From Acetobacterium woodii DSM 1030 (GTDB lineage: Bacteria; Bacillota; Clostridia; Eubacteriales; Eubacteriaceae), in NCBI RefSeq assembly GCF_000247605.1, contig NC_016894.1:3027732-3091731 (forward strand): 64,000 bases of DNA. Reading direction: 5' to 3'. The notes below the pieces were generated by a model that made no database searches, was not told where the DNA came from, and was given only the letters and a program-made list of their open reading frames with translations. The translations under genes were made by a program, and so were the position numbers. Of the stretch, positions 16,400 to 25,523 are shown in pieces. Numbering within the stretch: position 1 is the stretch's first letter; every line of letters starts with the position of its first letter.

Positions 16400-16420
16400 C
16401 TATTTCAGCCCGGTTCTCAA
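16400..16420 (-). pseudogene. Remnant of a hicA 3' end
   Basis: Six codons LRTGLK followed by TAG, upstream of the broken hicB, match the end of the intact HicA (LKQAGLK, TAG). The stop codon sits in the same small hairpin in both copies. The rest of hicA is gone. This is short and inferred from position and hairpin. Confidence 0.4.
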
Positions 16421-16648
16421 ATATTATGACAAAATCATTTGTGATTGATATGTTTATAAATGACTTTACCGCGTTAATTATAAATCAATACTTTGGCGGC
16501 TATCGGGCAACTGTTTTATCCCAGTTAAAACTTCCCGCTCAAAACCGTTTCATAAAAAAAGTTTATCTCTATATCTTTTATACAAACTAACCTTGTTTTC
16601 TGATACAATTAATAATTATCAGGAATACTATTCATATAAAGGTGCTCT

Positions 16649-17809
16649 ATGAAAAAATTACGTGTATTGATTTGCGCCCTCAATCCTTATGCTGCTTATC
16701 ACGAAGAAGATGCCTCAACATTTAGAAAAACACTGCTGTGTGAAAATATTAGACGTTTGAAAATAATTGGCATCATTGGCATTACAATCAATTTTCTATT
16801 ATTAGCTCTCTATTTTTTAGAAGATGGTATTCCCGGCTTGACGACTTATGAAGCTTATATACGAATTATCTGGAACATCTCCGGTCTTATTTATATTTTC
16901 GGAGTTGGCAAACCGCAATCGCCGAATGAAGTAACCAAGAGGCAATTCTTCTTTTTTTATCTTGCCGTCGCTTTATGCCCGCTTTATTCAAGTCTGATTA
17001 TTACTGTTTTATCAGTTGACCAAAGTTCAACTTTTATCTATATCATTAACGTTTTACTGATTGGAAGTTTTTTATATTTATCCTTTGGTGCCATGCTCGC
17101 AATTATTACGCCAAGCTTTTTAATCCTTTTTCATGCCATCCTGTTTTTGCCGAATTCGGTATTCTCGGCACAGGGAAACCTCGCCAATGCGATCGCAAGT
17201 ACAATCTTTGCGGTTATTATCGCTCAAACACTTCTTGTATCCAAACTCAATCAGCTCGCCAACATGAAAACAATCGTTGCTCAAAAAAGAGAATTGGAAT
17301 ATCTCATCGATCTGGATGGTTTAACCCGTATTCCCAATCGTCGAAAACTCGAAAGTTACTTTTTATATCATTTAGAACCGCCATTTACTTTGCTCATGAT
17401 CGACATTGACAATTTTAAAAACTATAACGACACCTACGGACATTTAGCCGGTGATCACTGCCTTTTTCAGGTTGCCCAAAGTCTTTTTCATTATCCAATT
17501 GATGGTTTAACCGCCCGGTACGGTGGTGAAGAATTTGTCATGATTATTAAACACCACGACCCCGATACCATTAAAACTGTAATTGAAAACATTCGGCATT
17601 CCATCGAATTATTACAGATTCCTCATGAAGCTTCATCTTTTGGAATTGTTACCATCAGTATTGGTTATGTCGTTTACAACGCCGATGGTATTCATCCGCT
17701 CAACGAAAACGACCCCTTTTTAGATCTTGATTCATTTATTTCAAAAGCAGATCAAGCTTTGTATGCAGCTAAAAATAACGGTCGAAATCAGATAATTGAG
17801 TTTAAATAG
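16649..17809 (+). CDS. Membrane diguanylate cyclase (GGDEF domain)
   Basis: 386 aa. Residues 35-200 hold about six hydrophobic spans, a membrane sensor region. Residues 215-385 are a GGDEF domain with the start motif DLDGLTRIPNRR and active-site RYGGEEF near residue 290. It should make cyclic di-GMP from two GTP. An RxxD inhibitory site is not obvious. AAGGTG lies ahead of the ATG. It is a single gene between the island and the AAA operon, converging on the latter with a shared hairpin terminator. Input signal unknown. Confidence 0.92.
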   Translation: MKKLRVLICALNPYAAYHEEDASTFRKTLLCENIRRLKIIGIIGITINFLLLALYFLEDGIPGLTTYEAYIRIIWNISGLIYIFGVGKPQSPNEVTKRQFFFFYLAVALCPLYSSLIITVLSVDQSSTFIYIINVLLIGSFLYLSFGAMLAIITPSFLILFHAILFLPNSVFSAQGNLANAIASTIFAVIIAQTLLVSKLNQLANMKTIVAQKRELEYLIDLDGLTRIPNRRKLESYFLYHLEPPFTLLMIDIDNFKNYNDTYGHLAGDHCLFQVAQSLFHYPIDGLTARYGGEEFVMIIKHHDPDTIKTVIENIRHSIELLQIPHEASSFGIVTISIGYVVYNADGIHPLNENDPFLDLDSFISKADQALYAAKNNGRNQIIEFK

Positions 17810-17930
17810 CCACATCATACTGCTATAACAACTATTTATCAAATAAAGTCAATAAAAAAAGATGACCCCCATTAGGGGCGTTCACACAGAAATTTATGAA
17901 TAACTTGTTTGACAGCTTCAAGCAGGGTAA

Positions 17931-17982
17931 AAAGAGACCAGCCGTGTTCAAGCGTAATTGCTTGGCACGACTGGTCTTTTCT
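17931..17982. terminator. Bidirectional terminator between convergent genes
   Basis: AAAGAGACCAG-CGTG-TTCAAGC pairs with GCTTGG-CACG-CTGGTCTTTTC, a long hairpin with A-run before and T-run after, between the GGDEF gene and the AAA operon. The rest of 17810-18090 shows no gene. Confidence 0.7.
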
Positions 17983-18090
17983 TTCTATCTCAAATACAGT
18001 TGTCGTTTTAGAATTCTATAACGATATTTGAATAATGTTTACTGGTAAAACATCTTCAAACCTGCTAGATTCGCTTTGGTCTGGTCTACA

Positions 18091-18741
18091 CTACTCTTTT
18101 ATCAACGTATAAGTATTAAACTCTCCTTCCGGAGCAGAATTATAATAGTTCGTGCCATTTAAATCGTATCTGACTGCGTAAGTGATTCCGCCGCCACCGT
18201 CTCTGATCCCTTTTATTTGAACTTCTCCAACTGCAGGCACGGTAATCTCCACAGGTTTATGCTTAATCATAAATACCTCGGATACAGGGGCCCCGTTGAT
18301 CAAAACCTGAACGTAATCTCCATCTTCTGCAGCGTAGTCCCAAACCCAAATTTTTGTATCATTGTTTTCATATTTATGGGTTATGGTATAATCCTGTTGA
18401 CCGATATTCTCATCTTTGGAGAGTAAAACTGTTCCTGCAGGTAATGATGTTGATATCTTTTTTTCAAGCGCGTTTTTAGCCGCTTCGGTTGCATTTACAG
18501 AGGTTGATGGCGTGAAAAAAATAAGTGTTACTAATCCCAGTGCTAAACATATCCCGCCAAATACTTTTAGTGGCTTATCTTTTTTCTTAACCCTTTGCTT
18601 TTGAATAACCGGTCCCTCCGAGTCAAAGTTTGATTGATTTTGTGGTTCCTGCTCATTATTTACCTTTGTTGTGTCAAAAGTAGGCGTATTGCTACTTTTG
18701 TTCATCGCATTCTGAATGATTTTTTTGAGATTATTCACCAT
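18091..18741 (-). CDS. Single-pass membrane protein of the AAA operon
   Basis: 216 aa. Residues 1-60 are cytosolic, polar and Asn/Gln-rich; one membrane span (about 62-82, VFGGICLALGLVTLIFF) follows a basic KKKDKPLK stretch; the outside domain of about 130 residues is beta-rich (VEITVPAVGEVQIKGIRDGG). I do not recognise the family. The ATG at 18741 has GGAGGGG just upstream, and the gene overlaps the end of the preceding one by 11 bp. It may be an external or regulatory partner of the AAA+ protein. Confidence 0.7.
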   Translation of the reverse strand: MVNNLKKIIQNAMNKSSNTPTFDTTKVNNEQEPQNQSNFDSEGPVIQKQRVKKKDKPLKVFGGICLALGLVTLIFFTPSTSVNATEAAKNALEKKISTSLPAGTVLLSKDENIGQQDYTITHKYENNDTKIWVWDYAAEDGDYVQVLINGAPVSEVFMIKHKPVEITVPAVGEVQIKGIRDGGGGITYAVRYDLNGTNYYNSAPEGEFNTYTLIKE

Positions 18742-19192
18742 CAGTATCCCCTCCAATATATTGGACTTTCTTTTTACTGAAATAGATACACATTAGAGTT
18801 CTGCACACAATTATTTGACAGATCATTATGATAAAGAACAGGTTATGCCGTAATGGGCTTTGAACTTCATAACCATAATTCAGCAGCATAGTAGCTATAC
18901 TCATTATAACGACATTCAGGTACAATATTTTCACAAAAGGAAAAGTCCAGGGTAATTTGTAATACATTTTCCTGAACGCCGGGATTAGTAGGGATAATCC
19001 TATGAATAATCCAAATACCCCGATAAAAGCAGGCCCGATATTTGACGTTGAAAATCCGGATTTAAGAATTGTATTTATATCAGAAAATAGACCTATTGGT
19101 GCAAAAATAAGCATTATTAACATCCACCACATTACCGCTAAAAAATAGATAGCAGCAGCTGTGTTACCCAGTAAATTCTTTAACTTACTCAT
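18731..19192 (-). CDS. Four-span membrane protein of the AAA operon
   Basis: 153 aa with four hydrophobic segments (about residues 10-35, 45-65, 80-105 and 110-135) and short charged loops. No family recognised. It starts 2 bp after the AAA gene and its end overlaps the next gene, so the three are translationally linked and probably act together at the membrane. Confidence 0.7.
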   Translation of the reverse strand: MSKLKNLLGNTAAAIYFLAVMWWMLIMLIFAPIGLFSDINTILKSGFSTSNIGPAFIGVFGLFIGLSLLIPAFRKMYYKLPWTFPFVKILYLNVVIMSIATMLLNYGYEVQSPLRHNLFFIIMICQIIVCRTLMCIYFSKKKVQYIGGDTDGE

Positions 19193-19194
19193 GA

Positions 19195-22100
19195 CTACAC
19201 CTCCTCAATATCGTCAGCTTCAATTGTTGAAAGCTCATCTCGAGTTAAATCCATATCACTACTGAGGCGTAGAGCTTGTTTGTTTACGGAACGCTCAAAA
19301 ACATTCCGTACATAACGCCCATTGCCAAATGCCTTCTCTTGTAGAACTTTCTCAAATAAAGCAAATAGTTTCGCTTTAGCGCCACCACATAAAATGTATC
19401 CTTTGGATGAATAGAGGTTGCCCGCAATGATCATCAATTCTTCAGCTGAATAGTCTGGGAATTCAATTATGTTTGCAAATCTGGACTTAAGGCCTGGATT
19501 TGTTAAGAGAAAGTCATCCATGTTTTTGCTGTATCCCGCGAGGATAACCACGAGACGCTCTCTGTTATCATCCATAAGTTTTACGAGAGTATCTATTGCC
19601 TCTCTGCCAAAATCGTTCGCTCCACCTTGAGCGAGTGAGTATGCCTCGTCAATAAACAAGACCCCGTCCATTGCTTCTGAAACCTTCTCAGTGGTTTTTA
19701 ATGCCGTCTGTCCAACATATCCAGCTACAAGCCCCGCCCGGTCTGTTTCGACCAGCTTATTTGTCTTAATAACCCCAATATTATAGAGAACCTCCACAAC
19801 CGTCCGGGCGATCATGGTTTTTCCTGTTCCTGGATTACCTTTGAAAATCATATGTAAAGTTTGCGTATTATCAACTGGAAGCCCTATTTTCTTTCGTTCG
19901 CTCTGCATTCTGAGGCGCGCATATAGGCTCCGTACATAATTTTTTACATTAGTTAAACCAACCACCGATGAAAGTGATTTTTCAAGGTCAAATGTATTTG
20001 CGCTCGTATTACTGACCCCAATATCCTCAGGGAGTATTTCGGTAAGTCCTTCTTTCGATATATCTTCAACAGAAGCTATCCTTGCCGATTGATTCCTCAT
20101 GATTTTCTCAATCAAATTCCTTACCATCCGCCCATTCCCTGAATTCGCTGTTGCAGTTTTATAAGCAAGAGCAACTTGATCTCTGAGAACAGTTTTTGCT
20201 TCTTCGTTAATTGTGAAGCCTTTCACCGAAATCATATTCAAAGCGATGGCTTGTAAATCATCGGGTTTATAATCAGGAAAATCAATAACTAAAGGGAACC
20301 GTGATTCAAGACCGGAATTTGATTTAATAAAATCCGCCATTTCCTTCTTGTAACCTGCCAATATGACCACAATTTCACCACGGTAGTCTTCTATCAGCTT
20401 TACCAGCGTATCAATTGCTTCTTTACCGAAGCTTCCGTTATCGCTGTTAAGTGCGTAGGCTTCATCAACAAACAGGACGCCACCTAAAGCATTTCGGAAA
20501 ACCTCTTCTGTTTTTTGGGCCGTTTGCCCAACGTATTCTGCCACAAGACCTCCCCGTTCAGTCTCTATCAAATGGCCTTTCTTTAATAAACCCATTTCCT
20601 TAAACATGGATGCAACAACACGCGCAACCGTTGTCTTGCCGGTGCCGGGATTGCCTGTAAAAATCATATTGAGAGATTGCGTCGAGTCAACTACAATACC
20701 AGCGTTTCTTCTTTTTTCATTTGCGATAAGAAGCCGATACTGCGTTCTTACAAAGTCTTTTACATTCTCAAGGCCAATTATTGTGCCTAGCGATTTTTCT
20801 AAATCGAACTTTTCAAAGCTGTCAAACTTAAAGTCTTCATGTCGCAGCATATCAAATTCAGATTTGGGAGCGTTTATAATTCGTTTTGATTGCTCGATTA
20901 TTGCCCCTTCGATTACATTGCGAACCAGTCGGCCGTTGCCGCTGTCGTTTCTGCCTTTGATTTGACTCTTTTCAAAAAGGCGCAATAAGCCATCTTCACA
21001 GTCGTCAGCTATCTTATATCCCTTAGATTTCGCTGTTATATCAGCAATTTGCACCATCTCCAAGGCGGTGTAATCTTCAAAGTCAATAATATTGGGAAAT
21101 CTTGATTTCAAACCGGAATTCGTTTTCAAAAAGCCTTCCATTTCGTCCTTATAACCAGCTAGGATAACGACCAAATCATCACGGTAATCTTCGATGGCTT
21201 TGACTAAAGCGTCAATTGCCTCAAGACCGAAAATATCATTTTTATCACGACAAAGCGCGTATGCCTCGTCAATAAACAGCACCCCGCCAAGTGCAGATTG
21301 AATAACCTCATTTGTTTGCTTTGCTGTATGCCCCAGATATTGTCCAACAAGATCTGCACGGCTCACTTCTCGTAGATGTCCTGTTGACAAGACACCAATA
21401 ATTTTTAAATATTTTGCGATAATTCTCGCGATCATCGTTTTACCTGTACCGGGATTGCCAGTAAAAATCATATGCATTGAAAGAGATGCTGTTTTATGTC
21501 CCGCATCTTCTCGCATCTGCTGAACTTTCAGATTGTTCTCTAAATCAAGGACATATTCTTTCACTTTCGTAAGCCCGACTACTTCTAAAAGCTCTTTTTT
21601 TATTTCGTCAAAGTTCGAAGTGTTTTTCTTAGGCAAGAACGGAGTTAAATCAATTGTTTTTGATTCACCATTCTCCGTCATCGCTGCACAGATAGCGCCA
21701 TTAATGCAGTTTAAAAAAATATTGGTGTTTACATTCATGGTATTTCGGAGCTTATATTCAGATAACGCCTTGTAGATATCTTTTGTAATAAAATCCTCGA
21801 CCGGCTTAAAGCCAGCAACCTTCTTATATTTTGAGGCGCACAACTGAATAAACTCTTCAGAATAACTCAATACAACTGATAGGTAGTTTTTACAGCGGAT
21901 ATTCAAAGCAAAAAGTATTATTCTTGCAATCTCAGTTATTTCCGTCTCCGAATATGGTTCAAATTTAATAATATCTGCGACATTCTCCATAAATTTTGAG
22001 CCGAACAGATCGGATATTTTGTTCTCGGACAACGGTGTTACAAAAATGAAGTATTTATTGTTAGCTGAAATCTCACTTATAGAGTTTTGCATAAGTACGC

Positions 22101-22821
22101 CTGTGGCCTCAACGAGGTTATTATTCTGCATGGTATATCTGGCTCCGAGTTGATACTTCCCCATAATTACAAGACCAGCTATAACGCTCAACATACCAGC
22201 GTGGCATTTCTCAGCATCCTTAAAAACAATTACGTCAGAACTTGCGTAAAGCGCTTTATATAAGTCGGACAGAAAAAGCGATTCTTCTGATTGTGTAGGA
22301 TATAATGACAGCTCGACTTTGGAGATAGTACTATAGTTCAGGAGTTTTTCCTGATTCAAAGCGCTGATGGCCGTATCTATGAGACTGTTTTTCCCCATAC
22401 TCTCAGGCCCTATCATAATAAACGTATTCTTAGGCTTATCATTTTGCACACCCACAACAAGCGGTCGTTTAAAGGCGATGAAAAGCTCATCAATAGCCGC
22501 CCGTTGGCCGACAAATTGATTTAGAACAACCCGTTTAGCATTTTCGATTCTATTATCTATCTGATTGCCGGCAACCTTTACATTTGTTTTGCCGGAATAA
22601 ACTACTGCATCTCCAGATGTTTTCGCATTCGCTTGTTGCTTCTGTAATGGCTTACCCTGTGGCTGAGTCTGTACCTGACTTTGCATACCTCTTTGATTAA
22701 CAGAAACGCTCTGGGAAACAGCTGAAGTAGTTTTGCTTTTAGCAATAAACCCATACCTTTTGACAGATTCAATAATTTGATATTCCGGAAAAAGGAATTT
22801 AAGTATTTTAAGTAAATCCAC
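19195..22821 (-). CDS. Giant AAA+ protein with three CbbX/SpoVK-like modules
   Basis: 1208 aa. After a Gln/Ser-rich linker comes an N-terminal AAA-like domain with a defective Walker A (GPESMGKNS, about residue 138). Three intact CbbX/SpoVK-type modules follow, each with GNPGTGKT (about 455, 723 and 995), a Walker B FIDEAY or FVDEAY, and the AGYK/S-x-x-M and SRF blocks. Single-module relatives include the Rubisco activase CbbX, SpoVK and the EccA ATPases of type VII secretion. Three modules in one chain suggest a pre-linked half-ring. The GTG at 22821 has GGGGGGTG in front; the frame extends 9 codons further. It forms an operon with two membrane proteins. Substrate unknown. Confidence 0.85.
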   Translation of the reverse strand: MDLLKILKFLFPEYQIIESVKRYGFIAKSKTTSAVSQSVSVNQRGMQSQVQTQPQGKPLQKQQANAKTSGDAVVYSGKTNVKVAGNQIDNRIENAKRVVLNQFVGQRAAIDELFIAFKRPLVVGVQNDKPKNTFIMIGPESMGKNSLIDTAISALNQEKLLNYSTISKVELSLYPTQSEESLFLSDLYKALYASSDVIVFKDAEKCHAGMLSVIAGLVIMGKYQLGARYTMQNNNLVEATGVLMQNSISEISANNKYFIFVTPLSENKISDLFGSKFMENVADIIKFEPYSETEITEIARIILFALNIRCKNYLSVVLSYSEEFIQLCASKYKKVAGFKPVEDFITKDIYKALSEYKLRNTMNVNTNIFLNCINGAICAAMTENGESKTIDLTPFLPKKNTSNFDEIKKELLEVVGLTKVKEYVLDLENNLKVQQMREDAGHKTASLSMHMIFTGNPGTGKTMIARIIAKYLKIIGVLSTGHLREVSRADLVGQYLGHTAKQTNEVIQSALGGVLFIDEAYALCRDKNDIFGLEAIDALVKAIEDYRDDLVVILAGYKDEMEGFLKTNSGLKSRFPNIIDFEDYTALEMVQIADITAKSKGYKIADDCEDGLLRLFEKSQIKGRNDSGNGRLVRNVIEGAIIEQSKRIINAPKSEFDMLRHEDFKFDSFEKFDLEKSLGTIIGLENVKDFVRTQYRLLIANEKRRNAGIVVDSTQSLNMIFTGNPGTGKTTVARVVASMFKEMGLLKKGHLIETERGGLVAEYVGQTAQKTEEVFRNALGGVLFVDEAYALNSDNGSFGKEAIDTLVKLIEDYRGEIVVILAGYKKEMADFIKSNSGLESRFPLVIDFPDYKPDDLQAIALNMISVKGFTINEEAKTVLRDQVALAYKTATANSGNGRMVRNLIEKIMRNQSARIASVEDISKEGLTEILPEDIGVSNTSANTFDLEKSLSSVVGLTNVKNYVRSLYARLRMQSERKKIGLPVDNTQTLHMIFKGNPGTGKTMIARTVVEVLYNIGVIKTNKLVETDRAGLVAGYVGQTALKTTEKVSEAMDGVLFIDEAYSLAQGGANDFGREAIDTLVKLMDDNRERLVVILAGYSKNMDDFLLTNPGLKSRFANIIEFPDYSAEELMIIAGNLYSSKGYILCGGAKAKLFALFEKVLQEKAFGNGRYVRNVFERSVNKQALRLSSDMDLTRDELSTIEADDIEEV

Positions 22822-22834
22822 CGTTTCACCCCCC

Positions 22835-23082
22835 TTAGTAATTAACACTTCTTTCGACCGGCTTGAACCCCGAAGTTTTGAGAAATTTCATATTGTATCT
22901 GAAATTATTCATAGCATCGGAAGGGTCGATATTTGCAAAGTTGAGTTTGTTTAATGCATCTCGTTCCAAAGCTCAGACTCGTGCCGGTCTTTCCAAAATT
23001 CACGCGTACACCTTTGCAGATCTTTCTTTTTCATATCTTTATCTATGAATAGCTTCCATAATTTTTTGTAGCTTATTGCCAT
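22835..23082 (-). pseudogene. Gene debris upstream of the AAA operon
   Basis: The ATG at 23082 opens a 43-codon frame whose first 22 residues (MAISYKKLWKLFIDKDMKKK) are the start of a Cro/CI-type regulator; the helix-turn-helix itself is lost. A second frame ending at 22835 (ALNKLNFANIDPSDAMNNFR and onwards) looks like the C-terminal end of an unrelated protein. The two pieces abut near 22965, like a deletion scar. From 23083 to 23319 I see nothing coding. Confidence 0.45.
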
Positions 23083-23319
23083 TGTCTGCACCTACCATGA
23101 ATACAAATAATTATATCACAGAAAAACACACAATATAATGTAATTCTTTAAGAACACATGAATTATAATCTAAACCTGCGATAATATAGAGCATTTTAAT
23201 TACTTCGACATTCGCAAAAACAGCGGGTGCTAAATTTTTTGTCTTTTTTCAGATTGTGGGGCTACAGTAGGCGCGAATTTTCCCCTTATCTATAGGAGAA
23301 CGGCGCGCGCAGTTAAAAC

Positions 23320-23811
23320 TCAGGCCCGTATCATTGCCTGGCTCCAGCATTCGATCAGTTTCTCCAGCGAATACCTGGCATTAGCCGGACTTGTTGATGG
23401 TAGTTTAATGATTTTTTTATTCGTTTGTTGATAACAGTATCGGTTATACAACTCCGCGGCTTTGCCGCCATTGGCATAAACGGTTTTAATGCTGGTTTTA
23501 TTCAGCAACTTTGCAATATCATTAGGAACAACATTTTTAATTGATGCATCACTCGATCCCACAATATCACAGGAATAAATAACATCCCAAACGGCAATCC
23601 GCTGTTCTAACAACAATGCTTTTTTGGCGGCAATGGTTTTTGGTTCCGGTGCGTCCGTAAGGGCACTAATAACCTTCCAAAAGCGGTTTTGCGGATGATG
23701 ATAATAAAATTCTGCTGCGCGTGATTTTACCGACGGAAACGACCCTAAGATCAAAATTTGCGACACGTTATTATAGATTGGTTCAAACGGATGCTCCATC
23801 TCGATATTCAC
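23320..23811 (-). CDS. DNA-deoxyinosine glycosylase (uracil-DNA glycosylase superfamily)
   Basis: 163 aa, the usual size of this family. It begins HPFEPIYNNVSQILILGSFP with the active-site GSFPSVKSR and the following HHPQNRFWKV block, and has NGGKA near the middle and the C-terminal LPSTSPANA motif. It removes deaminated adenine (hypoxanthine) from DNA, starting base-excision repair. It lies 27 bp after the phosphoesterase gene on the same strand, probably only as a passenger at the end of the transcript. Confidence 0.85.
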   Translation of the reverse strand: MNIEMEHPFEPIYNNVSQILILGSFPSVKSRAAEFYYHHPQNRFWKVISALTDAPEPKTIAAKKALLLEQRIAVWDVIYSCDIVGSSDASIKNVVPNDIAKLLNKTSIKTVYANGGKAAELYNRYCYQQTNKKIIKLPSTSPANARYSLEKLIECWSQAMIRA

Positions 23812-23838
23812 TCCTTTATACTCCCTTTTTTGCTCCCG

Positions 23839-25506
23839 CTAGATGTGGAGAGCCTGACCTTCGGTCCATTGAACAATGGTCTGATCCGGCAAATATTGAT
23901 AAAGATTGACCGTTTCAATGGCCGAATCCGCTTTCGCCGGCGTAATCACAACAAAGGTTCGGGTTGGATACCCTTGACCATTATCAATCCAGGTGCCGCT
24001 GTTGGCATAAATTGTTTTTTTATTTTCACAATTGGTCATCGGGATCACATCAGCAACATGCGTATGGCCAAAAACAACAATTCGTTTCGAAGGGTCTAAA
24101 TCAAAATATTGGGTTTGCGCTTGAATATCGGTAAACTCATCAACCGCTGCCTTGGTAATCGCTTCGCTGGTCGGGATTTTGACCGCGATCCCATTAATGG
24201 CTTGTCTTTCTTCCCAGGTATCCTGAATATGTTGATACAAGGTCATATCAATGATTCCCGTTTCTTTTTCTTGTTGGGGAATACAATCGTTAATGGCATA
24301 GTTTTCAGTAAATCCATCAATATTGGTTTTCAAAACTTTATCATCAAAGCCTTCTTTAACCGGCAATGTTGATAGAATCGCTTTCCAGGTTTGATAATAC
24401 AAATAAGCATTAAATTGACTTTCATCATCTTTGTTCGGGATCATTTCTGCAAAAACATTGTTCGATTGCGGATGCCCTTCAACCACACAGGTCGTGGCGA
24501 TCCGGGTAAAGAAATAACCGGGCGGCAAAATGGAGGTGTTGTTATTCGTAATATTCCTATTTGATAAAGGATCTGGCGTACAAAAGAAATTATATTTATG
24601 TCCATGTTCAATAACAATTTCAGAATTTGGTCCCGTCACGTAAGATCCCAGGCCCTGCAAATCATCGCGAGCCTGATTAATTCCCGGAAAAATCCGCTTT
24701 ACATCGTCTGCTGTCAGTAATAAATCGTGGTTTCCCGGTACATAGGTTACCTTTATTTCGCCGGCGTTAATAATCGCATTAAAGGCTTCCACGATGGCTT
24801 GGTTGTTTGCCGCCACTTGATCAAAAAACGCCGCTTCGGAATCAGGCATTTGATAATCCATCGGTAAAAACCATTCATCGAGCAAATCGCCGCCAATAAC
24901 CAATTCTTTCACATCAGGCGAGTTTTTTACCTGATTTAAAAAGGCCACCAAAGCTTTTTTATTTTTTTGAAGCTCCGCAAAAGAATCATCAACTCCCAAA
25001 TGAAAATCGCTGGCAATGATGATTTGCGTTCGTTCATTGTTTAATTCGGAATTACCAGCGAAGTTAAAATCAACGTTGGTCGCAAAATAGCCAACATAAT
25101 CACAGCCCAGTGCTCCTTTTGTTTTTGAACCCAAGGTGTCTTTTATGACCAACTGATACGCTTCACCTTGAGCAAACCGGGTAATCTCCTGATTATTAAT
25201 TTGTATCACCGTCGCATCCATACGATCAATTTTAACGCAACAGGCCTCTTTAACAGCATTCCCGTGTTGGTCAATTCGGTAGAGTTCAATCGCATCGGCA
25301 AGCGTTGCCGGATCAAGCGCTTGATTAAATTTTAAGGTGATCGTCTGTACGATATCATTAACCGGCGGATTCTCCAAACTATCGGACATTAAAATGTTGG
25401 ACTCGACCGTCATTTCTTGCGCATCATCACATCTTGATGTATAGACCCCCAGTAATTTGTTTGCAATTTTTAAACAGGTTAAGCTAAAATATTTTGAACT
25501 TTTCAT
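23839..25506 (-). CDS. Calcineurin-like metallophosphoesterase with N-terminal Ig-like domain
   Basis: 555 aa. Residues 45-150 look like an Ig-like fold (LKFNQALDPATLADAIELYR). From about 160 the phosphoesterase motifs appear in order: SDFHLG, GGDLLDE, PGNHD, EHGHKYNFF and FGHTHVADV, so the two-metal site is complete. There is no clear signal peptide although the Ig-like domain suggests extracellular use. It lies 17 bp after the second ATP-grasp gene, in the GH3 run. It may process a phosphorylated intermediate or product, but the substrate is unknown. Confidence 0.8.
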   Translation of the reverse strand: MKSSKYFSLTCLKIANKLLGVYTSRCDDAQEMTVESNILMSDSLENPPVNDIVQTITLKFNQALDPATLADAIELYRIDQHGNAVKEACCVKIDRMDATVIQINNQEITRFAQGEAYQLVIKDTLGSKTKGALGCDYVGYFATNVDFNFAGNSELNNERTQIIIASDFHLGVDDSFAELQKNKKALVAFLNQVKNSPDVKELVIGGDLLDEWFLPMDYQMPDSEAAFFDQVAANNQAIVEAFNAIINAGEIKVTYVPGNHDLLLTADDVKRIFPGINQARDDLQGLGSYVTGPNSEIVIEHGHKYNFFCTPDPLSNRNITNNNTSILPPGYFFTRIATTCVVEGHPQSNNVFAEMIPNKDDESQFNAYLYYQTWKAILSTLPVKEGFDDKVLKTNIDGFTENYAINDCIPQQEKETGIIDMTLYQHIQDTWEERQAINGIAVKIPTSEAITKAAVDEFTDIQAQTQYFDLDPSKRIVVFGHTHVADVIPMTNCENKKTIYANSGTWIDNGQGYPTRTFVVITPAKADSAIETVNLYQYLPDQTIVQWTEGQALHI

Positions 25507-25523
25507 TTATAGCAACTTCCTTT

